Shown here one piece after another: positions 18,682 to 27,400 of a DNA stretch of 64,000 nucleotides. A model generated the notes under the pieces. That model was not told where the DNA came from. It saw only the letters and a list, made by a program, of their open reading frames with translations, and searched no databases. The DNA comes from Adhaeribacter radiodurans (GTDB lineage: Bacteria; Bacteroidota; Bacteroidia; Cytophagales; Hymenobacteraceae): positions 1-64,000 of the forward strand of contig NZ_CP055152.1 in NCBI RefSeq assembly GCF_014075995.1. The letters run 5' to 3'. The translations under genes and the position numbers were made by a program. Every line of letters begins with the position of its first letter. Position 1 is the stretch's first letter.

Positions 18682-19168
18682 AATACCTTAATTAACAAAA
18701 CCTATTAACATTAAACGAGATTTTTAGTCCAGAACATTAGTTAAAGAATAAAACGACACCCAGAAATAATTTCTATTTATCATAATAGTAGTTATTTGGA
18801 CAAAAACGTTTGTTAATTTTCATTCTTCTCTCTGGCCATGCTGCGGCCGTTCACCCAGTACAATGTAACGAGTAGTAACAGATCAGTCAGCTAAGTTACT
18901 TACCTTGGGTTCAATCCAAATTATCTTTTCTGCATATTGGAGGACTATTCTGAACTCTATTGGTCTGCACTATGTCCTGGAGACAACATCACTGAAAAGC
19001 CTAATTCATCATACTCCTTGCCATTTCAAAATAAGAAACGCGCTTGCGGCTAAGACTTCAAAGCACATAAAAAATACCTGTTTTGGTGAAGTTATAAATA
19101 CAAATTATGGTGATATCCCATTTATTATAGAATAAGAAAGGTACTACTCCCACTTCTCTATTGAGCGC
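18682..19168. other. Intergenic stretch, no feature seen
   Basis: A 76-codon frame at 18905-19135 starts from TTG and has no family-like composition, so I did not accept it. I found no RNA gene or clear operator in this 487-base interval. Confidence 0.35.
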
Positions 19169-19597
19169 ATGATATTATTTGACAACGGCTTTTTTCACCT
19201 GGATTATGATCCGGCTACGGATACGGTATTTGTGAAGCTACCCGATATGCGCACGCAAGGATTAAGTGAAGCCGAAGAATGCTTTCGGATTATGGTGGAG
19301 CACGTTAACAACTACCACGTGCAGAATCTCTTGTTAGATTCCCGCCAGGCGCTGGTGGAAGTAGGAGATACCGAATACAATCACCTTATTTACCGGGTCT
19401 CGCTCCAACTCAAAAAAACGAATCTCAAAAAAGTAGCTCGCCTGGCCAGTTCTTTACCTAAACTGGAATCGATGGCCCACTGGGTACAAGCCCAGGTTTT
19501 AACCAGCCCGCCGGCTAGTTACCTGATTAAAAACTTCACCAGCCAAGAAGCCGCTTTAGAATGGTTAACCGGCAACTCCTTGCGTTCGGATATATAA
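19169..19597 (+). CDS. STAS/SpoIIAA-like hypothetical protein
   Basis: The 142-residue protein begins with two beta strands (FFHLDYDPATDTVFVKL), has a conserved helix, then VQNLLLDSRQALVEVGD, and ends in a predicted strand and helix with FTSQEAALEWL. This is the layout of SpoIIAA/STAS-like domains, which in many Bacteroidota proteins are stand-alone and uncharacterised. It converges on the gene at 19600, which has the same overall layout; their stop codons are 2 bases apart. Confidence 0.6.
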   Translation: MILFDNGFFHLDYDPATDTVFVKLPDMRTQGLSEAEECFRIMVEHVNNYHVQNLLLDSRQALVEVGDTEYNHLIYRVSLQLKKTNLKKVARLASSLPKLESMAHWVQAQVLTSPPASYLIKNFTSQEAALEWLTGNSLRSDI

Positions 19598-19599
19598 GC

Positions 19600-20061
19600 T
19601 TACGGGTGAGGTATTGGTGAAGAGATAAAGGACTCGGTAGGAGTAAATAGCCATTGATGAGCCAGGTCAACATCCGTAAAAACAGCTACTTGTATTTTGG
19701 CTTGTAAGCGCTCATCAATGGCTACTAAATCCTGAATGTGATAAGTCGCGAGCACTTCCAACACCATTGGCCGGATCAGGTAAGCATAATCGTGCTGGAG
19801 GGAGGCCGGAAAGCTGGAAAATATTTCTGCCACGAGCCAGTGCTGGTCGGCTAGTTCCAGAAACTCGGCCTGTTGCAGATTGCACAGCCATTTGGTAAGC
19901 TGGTGCTGGTGGGCATAATCCCGGGCCCGGGTAATAACGGCTCGAAAATGCGTGCTGTCGGGATGAGTAAACCATTCCAGCTCCAAGTAGCTTTGCTCTT
20001 GGTTAAGCTGAATTCTAGCGGTCTCATCAGTATACATGGTTTGTAATAACAGAGCCTTCAT
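19600..20061 (-). CDS. STAS/SpoIIAA-like hypothetical protein
   Basis: The 153-residue protein resembles its convergent neighbour in layout: opening strands (QSYLELEWFTHPDS), a helix, KWLCNLQQAEFLELADQHWL, and a C-terminal VFTDVDLAHQWLF that matches the neighbour's TSQEAALEWL position. I infer a shared fold; pairwise identity is low. Function unknown. A strong hairpin at 20145-20182 lies 84 bases upstream of its start codon. Confidence 0.6.
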   Translation of the reverse strand: MKALLLQTMYTDETARIQLNQEQSYLELEWFTHPDSTHFRAVITRARDYAHQHQLTKWLCNLQQAEFLELADQHWLVAEIFSSFPASLQHDYAYLIRPMVLEVLATYHIQDLVAIDERLQAKIQVAVFTDVDLAHQWLFTPTESFISSPIPHP

Positions 20062-20948
20062 ACACGTGGGGATTACAAGTAAACAAACGACAACGAGCAG
20101 CTGAAAGCCAGAAGAGAAGATGTTCTGGAAGGGAGAATGTTAAGCCCGGAAAACAGACCAACCTAGTCTGTTTTCTACCGGGTAGTTAAGTAGTTATTTC
20201 CCTGTACGCAAACCGTTCTAAAAAAATGGAAGTATTTGAATTTAAAAGAAAAACACCTTTTAATTGTAAAATAGCTATTCTGGATGAATCGCCAGCTATT
20301 GCTTGCTTCACGGATCTTGTTTAACCAACAAAGAAAGTAGCAGCTAGGTAGATGATGTTCATTCGTTCTTTCCTAACCTCTTTTATTTATTCTCTCCCCA
20401 TGCATCTCAGAAATCAAACAAGGGCATTAATTTAAGCGATGGCTTTATAGGACGGATTTTCTGCCCAAATACTCCCCCTATGTCTCGTGCTTATTTCTGC
20501 TCTTTTTTCTGATACAACTTTGGTCAACGTATATCAAGACTAGACACTTGCCTGCTATCCAGGATCATTTAGAAAATAACATTCCACCCAAATGCGGGAA
20601 TTTTGACTGGTTGAAAATTGAGAATCTTCGGAGTAGAGGGGCTTTCTTGTTTTCTCTTATTCCCATTATGGGTTCTTCTGGTGGGTCGGCCGTCTATTGT
20701 GTTATAAATATACCAGGAGTATGGCTACTAACGCACCTTGCCTCCCCTGTTCATCATCCTTAAGGCGCAAGTTATTTTCATTTACTTCCCAAACCTATAC
20801 CTAGCTCCCCTGTTGTGGTTAGATATTTGATAATAATAAATACGTTTTGTGCTTTTGTTTTCTTTTGATTATGGAGAACCCTTCCGGTGTTCTCGCCGCC
20901 TTTTGGCAAAGTTCTACGTCTTATAACTATCAAGCCAACTGAAGTACT
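20062..20948. other. Long gene-free stretch with a strong hairpin
   Basis: This is the longest gene-free stretch in the window (887 bases). At 20145-20182 there is an inverted repeat CCCGG-AAAACAGAC-N7-GTCTGTTTT-CTA-CCGGG, a 9-bp perfect stem extended by 5 bp beyond a 3-base bulge. A 71-codon frame at 20548 starts with TTG and was rejected. I see no tRNA or other structured RNA. Confidence 0.4.
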
Positions 20949-21200
20949 ATGCCCATGACTTTATACCATTTCAATAAAGGTTCTCATCAGGAACGAACGG
21001 CCTTGATTAGCCTGCACGGAACATTTCTAGCAGATCGGCCGGGGAATAAATACCGGGTATGCCTCTATCACATGGGAGAGTTCTTCGCGGAGGCTTACTA
21101 CCAAGTAAAAGGTAATCAACTGGAGTTAGTACGGGGTTTTAATAACCGGGAGTTCCTGGACCCTTATCTGGACAAGATCACTTTACCTGATATCTACTAG
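20949..21200 (+). CDS. Small hypothetical protein, paralogue of the one at 13231
   Basis: The 83-residue protein shares the C-terminal two thirds with the gene at 13231: a VxLYxxGxFFxE strand, a variable middle and a terminal YLDKITLPDIY. Length is identical. The N-terminus differs (TLYHFNKGSHQERTALISLH), with a similar strand-helix pattern. I do not know the family. Genome-specific paralogues of this size in non-operonic positions are often strain-variable. Confidence 0.65.
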   Translation: MPMTLYHFNKGSHQERTALISLHGTFLADRPGNKYRVCLYHMGEFFAEAYYQVKGNQLELVRGFNNREFLDPYLDKITLPDIY

Positions 21201-21317
21201 GGTAGATAGCTTTTGATTGCGATTCGCAATAGAACATTCATATTGGAGTAGATCTATTCGCCATGGTAAGCGCAGCTTTACAGGGCTGCTTACCCTCTTA
21301 CCAATGCCCTGTTGCAA

Positions 21318-21358
21318 CTAGAGGAAGTAGTTTCCCAAGAGGAACCTGCTTCCTCTAG
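21318..21358 (-). terminator. Hairpin immediately 3' of the cold-shock gene
   Basis: A perfect 10-bp stem, CTAGAGGAAG with CTTCCTCTAG, encloses a second short inverted repeat (TTTCC/GGAA). It begins 5 bases after the cold-shock stop codon. The run of T expected for a strong intrinsic terminator is missing, so it may instead protect the mRNA 3' end. Confidence 0.6.
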
Positions 21359-21363
21359 AAAAG

Positions 21364-21561
21364 TTAAATCCTTTTAACATTCACGGCATTCATGCCTTTT
21401 TTACCTTTTTCCTGGTCAAACTCGACCTGGTCATTTTCAGAAATGGTATCAATCAGCCCGGTTTGGTGGACAAACAAATCTTCGTTTGAACCATCTACTT
21501 TGATAAATCCGAAACCTTTTTCGCGGTTGTAAAACTTTACTGTTCCTGTATAAGCACTCAT
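21364..21561 (-). CDS. CspA-family cold-shock protein
   Basis: From ATG 21561 the protein has 65 residues, a single cold-shock OB fold. RNP1 is KGFGFIKV and RNP2 is DLFVHQT; TGTVKFYN opens the first strand. It binds single-stranded RNA or DNA and melts secondary structure. A TTG two codons earlier is in frame but ATG fits the family. The 405-base upstream region is long enough to hold a structured 5' leader, but I cannot show one. Confidence 0.95.
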   Translation of the reverse strand: MSAYTGTVKFYNREKGFGFIKVDGSNEDLFVHQTGLIDTISENDQVEFDQEKGKKGMNAVNVKRI

Positions 21562-21966
21562 TTCCAATGGGATTATAGAATAAGAATCTAACCTACGTAA
21601 ATTAAATTGCTTAACCCAGGTCTAATTAAGATTAATTCTAGTGATTAATTTTCTGTCGACCGGCAGAAATGTTTCAGCCATTTTATCAGGTTTTGTGGTG
21701 AGCAGCTTTTTTACTACCCTGAGCACACAAGCATGCTATACCGGGAACGTTTTTATTTAACCTAACCAACGATTATGGGACTAGTAAATAGCTGGTCTGG
21801 CAGCTCCTCAAAGCTTTTTGGCATTTAAAGCTAACTATGTATTTATTCTAGTATATTTAGCCAGGTAGAAAACCGCTTAGCTCAGTTCTGCTAGCTTATT
21901 GCCCTTTTTATGGTTTTGCCCCTAGTTTATTCTCATTCCATCCATCTTTCTAACCTGCCTCCCTTT
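21562..21966. other. Divergent intergenic region upstream of the cold-shock gene
   Basis: This region lies between the cold-shock gene (minus) and the broken SPFH gene (plus). It should contain both promoters. I see no clear cold-shock box, operator or RNA gene. Confidence 0.35.
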
Positions 21967-22749
21967 ATGAAAAAAATAATGACTGCTCTTTTTCTGGTCG
22001 CTCTGGTCATTACGGGCGTTACCTTTAGCTGTACCCGCATTGATGCCGGCCACGAAGGTATTCTGGTCAAACAATATGGTTCCGATAAAGGCGTGCAAGA
22101 TGTCTCCTTAGTGACCGGACGCGTCTTCTATAATCCCTTATCGGAAAACGTGTACGAATTTCCCATCTTTATTCAAACGGCCGATTACGAAGCCTTTAAT
22201 GTGAACGCCAAAGATGGCTCGGTCTTTACCGTGGACCCGACCATTTCTTTTGCCGTTACCCCGGGTAAATCCCCGCATATATTTTCTAAATACCGCAAAC
22301 GGATAGAAGAAATAACGAAAACTACCTTGTACAATTATGTCAAAGATGCATTTCGCAACCAAATGAATAAATATTCGACCGATGAGCTAATCAGTAACTG
22401 ACAAAAGTTTGAAGCTGATGTCCAGGCGACGCTGGCCACCACCTTGGAAGCAGATGGCTTTAAACTGGAACAATTAACGAGTGGGCTCCAGTATCCCGAT
22501 GCCATTGTGCGGGCGATAGATGCCAAGAACAAAGCCGTACAGGAAGCCATGCAGGTGGAAAATGAGTTAAAGGTAGCCGAAGCGCAGGCCAAGAAGTTGA
22601 TTATCCAAGCCGAAGCCGAGAAGAAGGCCAATGATTTAAAACAGTCCGCTTTAACCCCCTTGTTGATCCAGCAGCAGTTTATTGAAAAATGGGACGGGCA
22701 TACCCCGCTGTATGGCAATTCCCCCGTAATGTTTAAGAATGTGCAGTAA
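21967..22749 (+). pseudogene. SPFH/prohibitin-family protein interrupted by an in-frame TGA
   Basis: The frame from ATG 21967 encodes a signal or lipobox segment (VTFSCTRIDAGHEG), then the SPFH core (GVQDVSLVTGRVFYNP, FTVDPTISFAVTP, KDAFRNQMNKYSTDELISN). A TGA at 22399-22401 interrupts it. The same frame continues with QKFEADVQATLATTLEADGF and the coiled coil VQEAMQVENELKVAEAQAKK to the TAA at 22747. In homologues ISN is followed by a residue (often R or similar) then xKFE, so one substitution restores a normal protein of about 260 residues. There are no other lesions, so this is recent, a sequencing error, or recoding. Confidence 0.85.
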
Positions 22750-22889
22750 GGAAGAACAAGAAAGGATATCTTGTCAAAAATCAATTTTCATTTATAATGG
22801 AAAAGCATCCTTGTCTCATTATTCCCATCTCCTAAAACAATATTGACTTTTTGATTTGAGAGATAGCTTTATAAGATAGATATATCGCC

Positions 22890-22918
22890 AAAAAGACCTG
22901 CTAATTGCAGGTCTTTTT
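22890..22918 (+). terminator. Intrinsic terminator after the SPFH gene
   Basis: A perfect 12-bp stem, AAAAAGACCTGC with GCAGGTCTTTTT, closes a TAATT loop and ends in T residues on the plus strand. It isolates the arsenic operon from upstream transcription; the A-rich start makes it work on both strands. Confidence 0.9.
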
Positions 22919-23028
22919 GCTTCTCATTTTTTCGTCGTTTCGTGAGACGAATCTGGTCAACTTATTTCAGGACTAAATGATAAAAAAGAACAAAAAAGTA
23001 TTATAAAATTTGGTTTAAGACAAACTTA

Positions 23029-23044
23029 ATCGTAATATTACGAT
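23029..23044. promoter_or_regulatory. Perfect 16-bp palindrome, probable ArsR operator
   Basis: ATCGTAATATTACGAT is a perfect palindrome 21 bases upstream of the arsR start codon. ArsR/SmtB repressors bind imperfect AT-rich 12-2-12-type palindromes at their own promoters. This one is at the expected place for autoregulation of the ars operon. A half-copy (ATCGTAAT) recurs at 23868. Confidence 0.8.
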
Positions 23045-23065
23045 ACAATAGTTATTAACTAACAT

Positions 23066-23395
23066 ATGGGCGTTACGAAAACCCAAAATTTTACTGCCTC
23101 GCAAAACCAACTAGCGAACATGGCCAAAGCTTTAGGCCATCCGGCCCGGATAGCGATTTTGGAAGCTTTGATCAAAAGGCAATCGTGTATTTGTAGCGAC
23201 CTGGTAGAAGAATTGCCTTTAGCACAAGCAACTGTATCGCAACACCTGAAAGAATTAAAAGCGGTAGGTTTAATTAAAGGCGAAATCGAAGGTACTAGCG
23301 TTTGTTATTGCATTAATGAACCTGTATGGGAGCAAGCCCGAGATATGCTGCTCCACTTGTTTACTTCCCCTACGTCAGCTCCTAAATGCTGTTAA
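23066..23395 (+). CDS. arsR: ArsR/SmtB-family arsenic-responsive repressor
   Basis: The 109-residue protein has a winged HTH (GHPARIAILEALIKRQ ... QATVSQHLKELKAVGLIKG). The metal-site loop is SCICSDLVEEL, carrying the CxC of the alpha-3 arsenite site seen in classic ArsR. As(III) binding releases the operator. It is the first gene of the ars operon, with its palindromic operator upstream, and its TAA is 2 bases before the arsN2 ATG. Confidence 0.95.
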   Translation: MGVTKTQNFTASQNQLANMAKALGHPARIAILEALIKRQSCICSDLVEELPLAQATVSQHLKELKAVGLIKGEIEGTSVCYCINEPVWEQARDMLLHLFTSPTSAPKCC

Positions 23396-23397
23396 CC

Positions 23398-23850
23398 ATG
23401 GAAACCAAGACCACTTTAAACACGATCCAACTAGCCACTACAGCCGACCGAGCCGCCATTGTAGACTTGCTAGAGTCCCTTCATCTACCAACCGTAGATT
23501 TACCGGTAACGCTCGATAATTTTGTTATCGCGAAAGATAAAGAAACGGTAGTCGGTTGTGGTGGTTTGGAATTATACGGCTCTATAGCGCTGCTGCGATC
23601 ATTAGCAGTGGCTACCCACTTACAAGGTCAAGGTTTAGGTAATTTACTTTACCGGGCTGCTCTGGATCTGGCGCTAGAAAAAGGTATACAGGAAGTATAT
23701 CTGATTACCACTACAGCGGCCGATTTCTTCTTAAAACAAGACTTTAGGAAGGTAGAACGGGCACAGGTACCCACGGTAATTCAACAAACCGCTCAATTTA
23801 CCTCGGTGTGTCCTACTTCTGCTACCATTATGCAAAAGACCATCATTTAA
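23398..23850 (+). CDS. arsN2: Arsenic-resistance GNAT N-acetyltransferase
   Basis: The 150-residue protein is a GNAT acetyltransferase. Acetyl-CoA binding is seen in VATHLQGQGLGNLLYRAAL, and the ArsN2-type strand is VGCGGLELYGSIALLRSLAV. ArsN proteins are repeatedly found in ars operons; the related ArsN1 acetylates arsinothricin-type compounds, while the substrate of ArsN2 is less settled. The ATG at 23398, two bases after arsR, is preferred over the ATG/TTG earlier inside arsR. Confidence 0.85.
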   Translation: METKTTLNTIQLATTADRAAIVDLLESLHLPTVDLPVTLDNFVIAKDKETVVGCGGLELYGSIALLRSLAVATHLQGQGLGNLLYRAALDLALEKGIQEVYLITTTAADFFLKQDFRKVERAQVPTVIQQTAQFTSVCPTSATIMQKTII

Positions 23851-23867
23851 TAAATTTGCTTTTAACC

Positions 23868-23875
23868 ATCGTAAT
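23868..23875. promoter_or_regulatory. Half-operator copy before arsM
   Basis: ATCGTAAT, identical to one arm of the operator at 23029, lies in the 54-base gap between arsN2 and arsM. It could be a weak secondary ArsR site tuning arsM, or chance, since it is only 8 bases. Confidence 0.35.
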
Positions 23876-23904
23876 AAAACAATAAACCGATAAACTTTAA
23901 AACT

Positions 23905-24747
23905 ATGCAAACCGCAGAAGAACTAAAACAAATTGTTAAAGAAAAGTACGGCGAAATAGCGCTCCAAAGTAAAGAACAAAATGAAAGCTCTTGTTGTGGC
24001 GCTACTAGTTGCTGTGCGACCGACATCACTATAATGGCCGAAGATTATTCCAATCTTCAAGGCTATCAATCTACCGCTGACTTAGGCTTAGGGTGCGGCT
24101 TACCTACGGAATACGCGCACCTGAAAGCAGGTGACACGATTCTGGATTTAGGCTCCGGTGCCGGGAATGATTGCTTTGTGGCTCGGTCCGTAGTAGGGGA
24201 AACGGGTAAAGTGATTGGCGTAGACATGACCGAAGCTATGATCCAAAAAGCAAAAGCCAATGCGCAAAAACTAGGCTTTTCGAACGTGGAATTTCGCTTG
24301 GGAGAAATTGAGGATCTACCATTAGCCGCTAACCGGGTAGATGTAGTAGTTAGTAATTGCGTGCTAAACCTGGTACCTAATAAAGAGCAAGCTTTCAAGG
24401 AAACTTACCGGGTATTGAAGCCTAAAGGACATTTTAGTATTTCGGATGTAGTGTTGGAAGGGGAATTACCAACTGGTTTACAAAAAGCTGCCGAAATGTA
24501 CGCGGGTTGTGTCTCGGGTGCCATTCAGCAGGGAGAATACCTGGCGATCATCGCGCGAACTGGTTTTACGAACGTGCAAGTACAAAAGAAACGCTTGATT
24601 ACCTTACCCGATGATGTACTTGCTAATTACTTATCTGCGGAAGAGCTAACGGCCTATAAAGCGAGCGGTACCGGCATTTACAGCATTACCGTGTACGCGG
24701 AAAAACCCGATGCTTCTTGCTGTACACCTGGTTCTGGTTGCTGCTAA
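23905..24747 (+). CDS. arsM: Arsenite S-adenosylmethionine methyltransferase
   Basis: The 280-residue enzyme methylates As(III) with SAM. The SAM site is ILDLGSGAGNDCFVA, followed by VIGVDMTEAMI. Cysteines expected for arsenite binding are present in GLGCGLP, VSNCVLNLV and YAGCVSGA. Extra Cys pairs occur at the N-terminus (SSCCGATSCCA) and the C-terminus (DASCCTPGSGCC), typical of bacterial ArsM. It provides volatile or less toxic methylated arsenicals, working beside Acr3 efflux. Confidence 0.95.
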   Translation: MQTAEELKQIVKEKYGEIALQSKEQNESSCCGATSCCATDITIMAEDYSNLQGYQSTADLGLGCGLPTEYAHLKAGDTILDLGSGAGNDCFVARSVVGETGKVIGVDMTEAMIQKAKANAQKLGFSNVEFRLGEIEDLPLAANRVDVVVSNCVLNLVPNKEQAFKETYRVLKPKGHFSISDVVLEGELPTGLQKAAEMYAGCVSGAIQQGEYLAIIARTGFTNVQVQKKRLITLPDDVLANYLSAEELTAYKASGTGIYSITVYAEKPDASCCTPGSGCC

Positions 24748-24777
24748 TCTTTCGAAATAACCTGAAACAAATAACCC

Positions 24778-25557
24778 ATGAGAATCGCTCTTTTCAGTGA
24801 TATTCACGCGAACCTACCTGCTTTAGAAGCAGTGCTGGCAGATATGGACCAGCAAAATCTGGATGCCGTTTATTGCCTTGGGGACCTGGTTGGTTATGCT
24901 ACCTGGCCCAACGAAGTAGTAGCCGAAATTCGGAAAAGAAGAATCCCAACGATTGCAGGCAATTACGATGAAGGCGTAGGATTAGGGAGTCCTAACTGCG
25001 GGTGCGCTTACAAAACGGATGGCGAAAAAGACTTGGGGCAACAATCCATTGATTATACCAACTTCGTGATAACCGAGAAAAACCGGAACTACTTGCGGAT
25101 GCTGCCTAGACACTTACGAGTAGTGTTCCAGGACAACTCCGAAGAAGCGAATAAAATCGAAATGTTGTTGGTGCACGGCAGTCCCCGTAAAATCAATGAA
25201 TACCTGTTTGAAGACCGACCCGAGAAAAGCTTTTTACGAATGATGGAAGAAGCTCGGGCGGACATCTTGTTTTTTGGCCATACCCATAAACCATACCACC
25301 GGGCCATGCCTTACGAGCACGAAGGGCAAACCCGCTACCGGCACGCCATTAACATCGGCTCCGTGGGTAAGCCGAAAGATGGCGATCCGCGCAGCTGCTA
25401 TGTGATTCTGGAGCTAATACCGGAGAGTAATTTAACTACTCCCGATAGTATCCAAGTAGAATTTGTGCGGGTAGCCTACGACGTAGAAAAAGCGGCTCAG
25501 GCCGTAGAAGCCAGTCCTTTACCGAATGAATTTGCCCAAATGCTTCGTACGGCTTAA
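24778..25557 (+). CDS. Calcineurin-like metallophosphoesterase in the ars operon
   Basis: The 259-residue protein has the full metallophosphoesterase motif set: SDIHANL, CLGDLVGY, AGNYDEG, VHGSP and GHTHKPYH, with two-metal ligands. The group resembles YfcE/Ppp-type phosphodiesterases of about 250 residues. An added Cys pair occurs (NCGCAYK). It lies 30 bases after arsM and 30 before acr3, so it is inside the operon. Its arsenic role is unknown; hydrolysis of arsenate esters or a regulatory nucleotide are possibilities only. Confidence 0.85.
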   Translation: MRIALFSDIHANLPALEAVLADMDQQNLDAVYCLGDLVGYATWPNEVVAEIRKRRIPTIAGNYDEGVGLGSPNCGCAYKTDGEKDLGQQSIDYTNFVITEKNRNYLRMLPRHLRVVFQDNSEEANKIEMLLVHGSPRKINEYLFEDRPEKSFLRMMEEARADILFFGHTHKPYHRAMPYEHEGQTRYRHAINIGSVGKPKDGDPRSCYVILELIPESNLTTPDSIQVEFVRVAYDVEKAAQAVEASPLPNEFAQMLRTA

Positions 25558-25587
25558 AACCAATAATGAAATTAAAGAAGAAAAAGA

Positions 25588-26667
25588 ATGAGTCAGTGTA
25601 CGGTAGATAAAAGAAAGAAGCTTTCCCGCTTAGACCAATTTTTAACGCTTTGGATTTTCCTGGCGATGGCCATAGGGGTATTTATTGGTTACGTATATCC
25701 GCAAAGTGAAAGCATTATCAATTCTTTCCAGGTGGGCACCGTGAATGTACCGATTGCCATTGGATTAATCCTAATGATGTACCCCCCATTAGCCAAAGTA
25801 AAATACAATCAGCTAGGGCGTGTATTCCAGAACGTTAAAGTAATTACGCTCTCCCTGGTGTTAAACTGGATCATTGGACCGATCCTAATGTTTTTTCTGG
25901 CCATTATCTTTCTGCGCGATTATCCGGAATACATGGTCGGTATTATCCTGATTGGTTTAGCCCGCTGTATTGCGATGGTACTGGTTTGGAATGAACTAGC
26001 GGAAGGCGACCGGGAATATGCGGCCGGGTTAGTGGCTTTTAACAGTATTTTTCAGGTCTTATTTTACAGTGTTTTTGCTTACGTCTTTATTACGGTGCTA
26101 CCGACCTGGTTTGGCCTGGAAGGGAAGATCGTCGATATCAGCATGGGTGCTATTGCCGAAAGCGTTGCTATTTACTTAGGCATCCCTTTTTTGCTGGGTT
26201 TTCTATCCAGCTTTATTTTACGCCGGTGGAAGGGTAATACGTGGTACCAGCAAGTATTTATTCCCGCGATTAGTCCTATTACCTTAATTGCTTTGCTCTT
26301 TACCATTGTAGTCATGTTTAGCTTAAAAGGCAACTTGATTGTGCGCATTCCATTGGATGTAATCCGGATTGCGGTTCCTTTAGTTATTTACTTTGCTATT
26401 ATGTTTGTGGTAAGTATCTACCTGGGCAAAGCTTTAGGAGCGAATTACGCGCAGAATGCTTCGGTGGCTTTTACCGCTACTGGCAATAATTTTGAATTAG
26501 CGATAGCAGTGGCCATTGGTGTTTTTGGGTTAAACTCTGGGCAAGCTTTTGCGGGAGTAGTAGGACCACTGATTGAAGTACCCGCTTTAATCGCGCTGGT
26601 TAATCTAGCTTACTGGTTCCGCAAGAAATATTATAATCAATCCGTCGAAGTCCAGCCAGTTGGTTAA
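25588..26667 (+). CDS. acr3: ACR3-family arsenite efflux permease
   Basis: The 359-residue protein has ten hydrophobic segments. The family's essential Cys is in [20 protein letters not shown], and the later [14 protein letters not shown] and [13 protein letters not shown] blocks are conserved. It exports As(III) using the proton-motive force; it is distinct from the ArsB antiporter. It is the effector of the ars operon. Confidence 0.95.
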   Translation: MSQCTVDKRKKLSRLDQFLTLWIFLAMAIGVFIGYVYPQSESIINSFQVGTVNVPIAIGLILMMYPPLAKVKYNQLGRVFQNVKVITLSLVLNWIIGPILMFFLAIIFLRDYPEYMVGIILIGLARCIAMVLVWNELAEGDREYAAGLVAFNSIFQVLFYSVFAYVFITVLPTWFGLEGKIVDISMGAIAESVAIYLGIPFLLGFLSSFILRRWKGNTWYQQVFIPAISPITLIALLFTIVVMFSLKGNLIVRIPLDVIRIAVPLVIYFAIMFVVSIYLGKALGANYAQNASVAFTATGNNFELAIAVAIGVFGLNSGQAFAGVVGPLIEVPALIALVNLAYWFRKKYYNQSVEVQPVG

Positions 26668-26704
26668 AAGTTGTAGGATTTGCCGGAAAATAAAAGCCAA
26701 ACCG

Positions 26705-27016
26705 ATGAACCTGAACCAAACAGCTGCTTTATCTTGTAAGTTAACTACTCCGGAATTACAACGACGAAAAAAGACCGTAATTTTAAACCTTAAACAGCAC
26801 TTGCTAGAAAAGCTAGAATTAGCGAATGGGTATAGCTACCGTTTTGCCGGTAGTGATCTAATGATTGATTTAGTAATCGACTTTGTTAAAACCGAAAGGT
26901 TGTGCTGTGACTTCTTTCATTTTAATATGGCTATTTCGAACGATGATGCTCTTTGGTTAACAATAACGGGACCCGAGGGAGCAAAAAATTTTATAGATAC
27001 AGAGTTAGAATTGTAA
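26705..27016 (+). CDS. Small conserved protein of metal-resistance operons
   Basis: From ATG 26705 it has 103 residues. A conserved pattern LxxRKKxVILxLKQHL, GYSYRFAG, VKTERLCCDFFHFNMAI, and LWLTITGPEGAKNFI is visible. Proteins with this LCC-plus-ITGPEGAK ending occur beside mercury and arsenic resistance genes in many bacteria and have no known function. The CysCys pair could bind thiophilic metal. Its stop is adjacent to the ynfA start codon, so the two are translationally linked. Confidence 0.7.
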   Translation: MNLNQTAALSCKLTTPELQRRKKTVILNLKQHLLEKLELANGYSYRFAGSDLMIDLVIDFVKTERLCCDFFHFNMAISNDDALWLTITGPEGAKNFIDTELEL

Positions 27017-27346
27017 GTGGATATACTAAAATCGTTAAGTATTTTTTTCTTGGCTGGCCTTTGTGAGATCGGCGGCGGCTACTTAGTTTGGTTGTGGTTA
27101 AAAGAAGGTAAACCCGGGTGGTATGGCTTGCTTGGAGGTGTTATACTGGCATTATACGGCGTAGTAGCGACTTGGCAAACGGCTAGTTTTGGCAGAGTAT
27201 ATGCGGCTTACGGAGGAATCTTTATTGCAATGGCTTTAGTATGGGCTTGGAAAGTAGATAATCTCAAACCCGATAGGTACGATATTATTGGAGCCTTAAT
27301 CGCTCTCCTTGGAGTTTGTATTATCCTTTACATGCCTAGGAAATAA
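27017..27346 (+). CDS. YnfA-family small membrane protein
   Basis: The 109-residue protein has four membrane helices. UPF0060/YnfA signatures are [38 protein letters not shown] and [13 protein letters not shown] with a terminal [11 protein letters not shown]. It resembles small multidrug-resistance-like transporters, but its substrate is unproven. It starts with GTG directly after the upstream stop codon, supporting the operon. Confidence 0.9.
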   Translation: MDILKSLSIFFLAGLCEIGGGYLVWLWLKEGKPGWYGLLGGVILALYGVVATWQTASFGRVYAAYGGIFIAMALVWAWKVDNLKPDRYDIIGALIALLGVCIILYMPRK

Positions 27347-27400
27347 GAGCATTTACATGGATGCAATTCTGTTTTAAACCAAAATTATTTTGCTATCAAC

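Noticed and set aside
18905-19135. 76-codon plus-strand frame
   Set aside because: It starts with TTG, has no family-like pattern and lies alone in an AT-rich spacer.
20548-20763. 71-codon plus-strand frame
   Set aside because: It starts with TTG, has unusual composition and no supporting neighbour.
22335-22784. 149-codon frame antisense to the SPFH gene
   Set aside because: The plus-strand frame has clear SPFH features across both halves, so the minus frame is a shadow.
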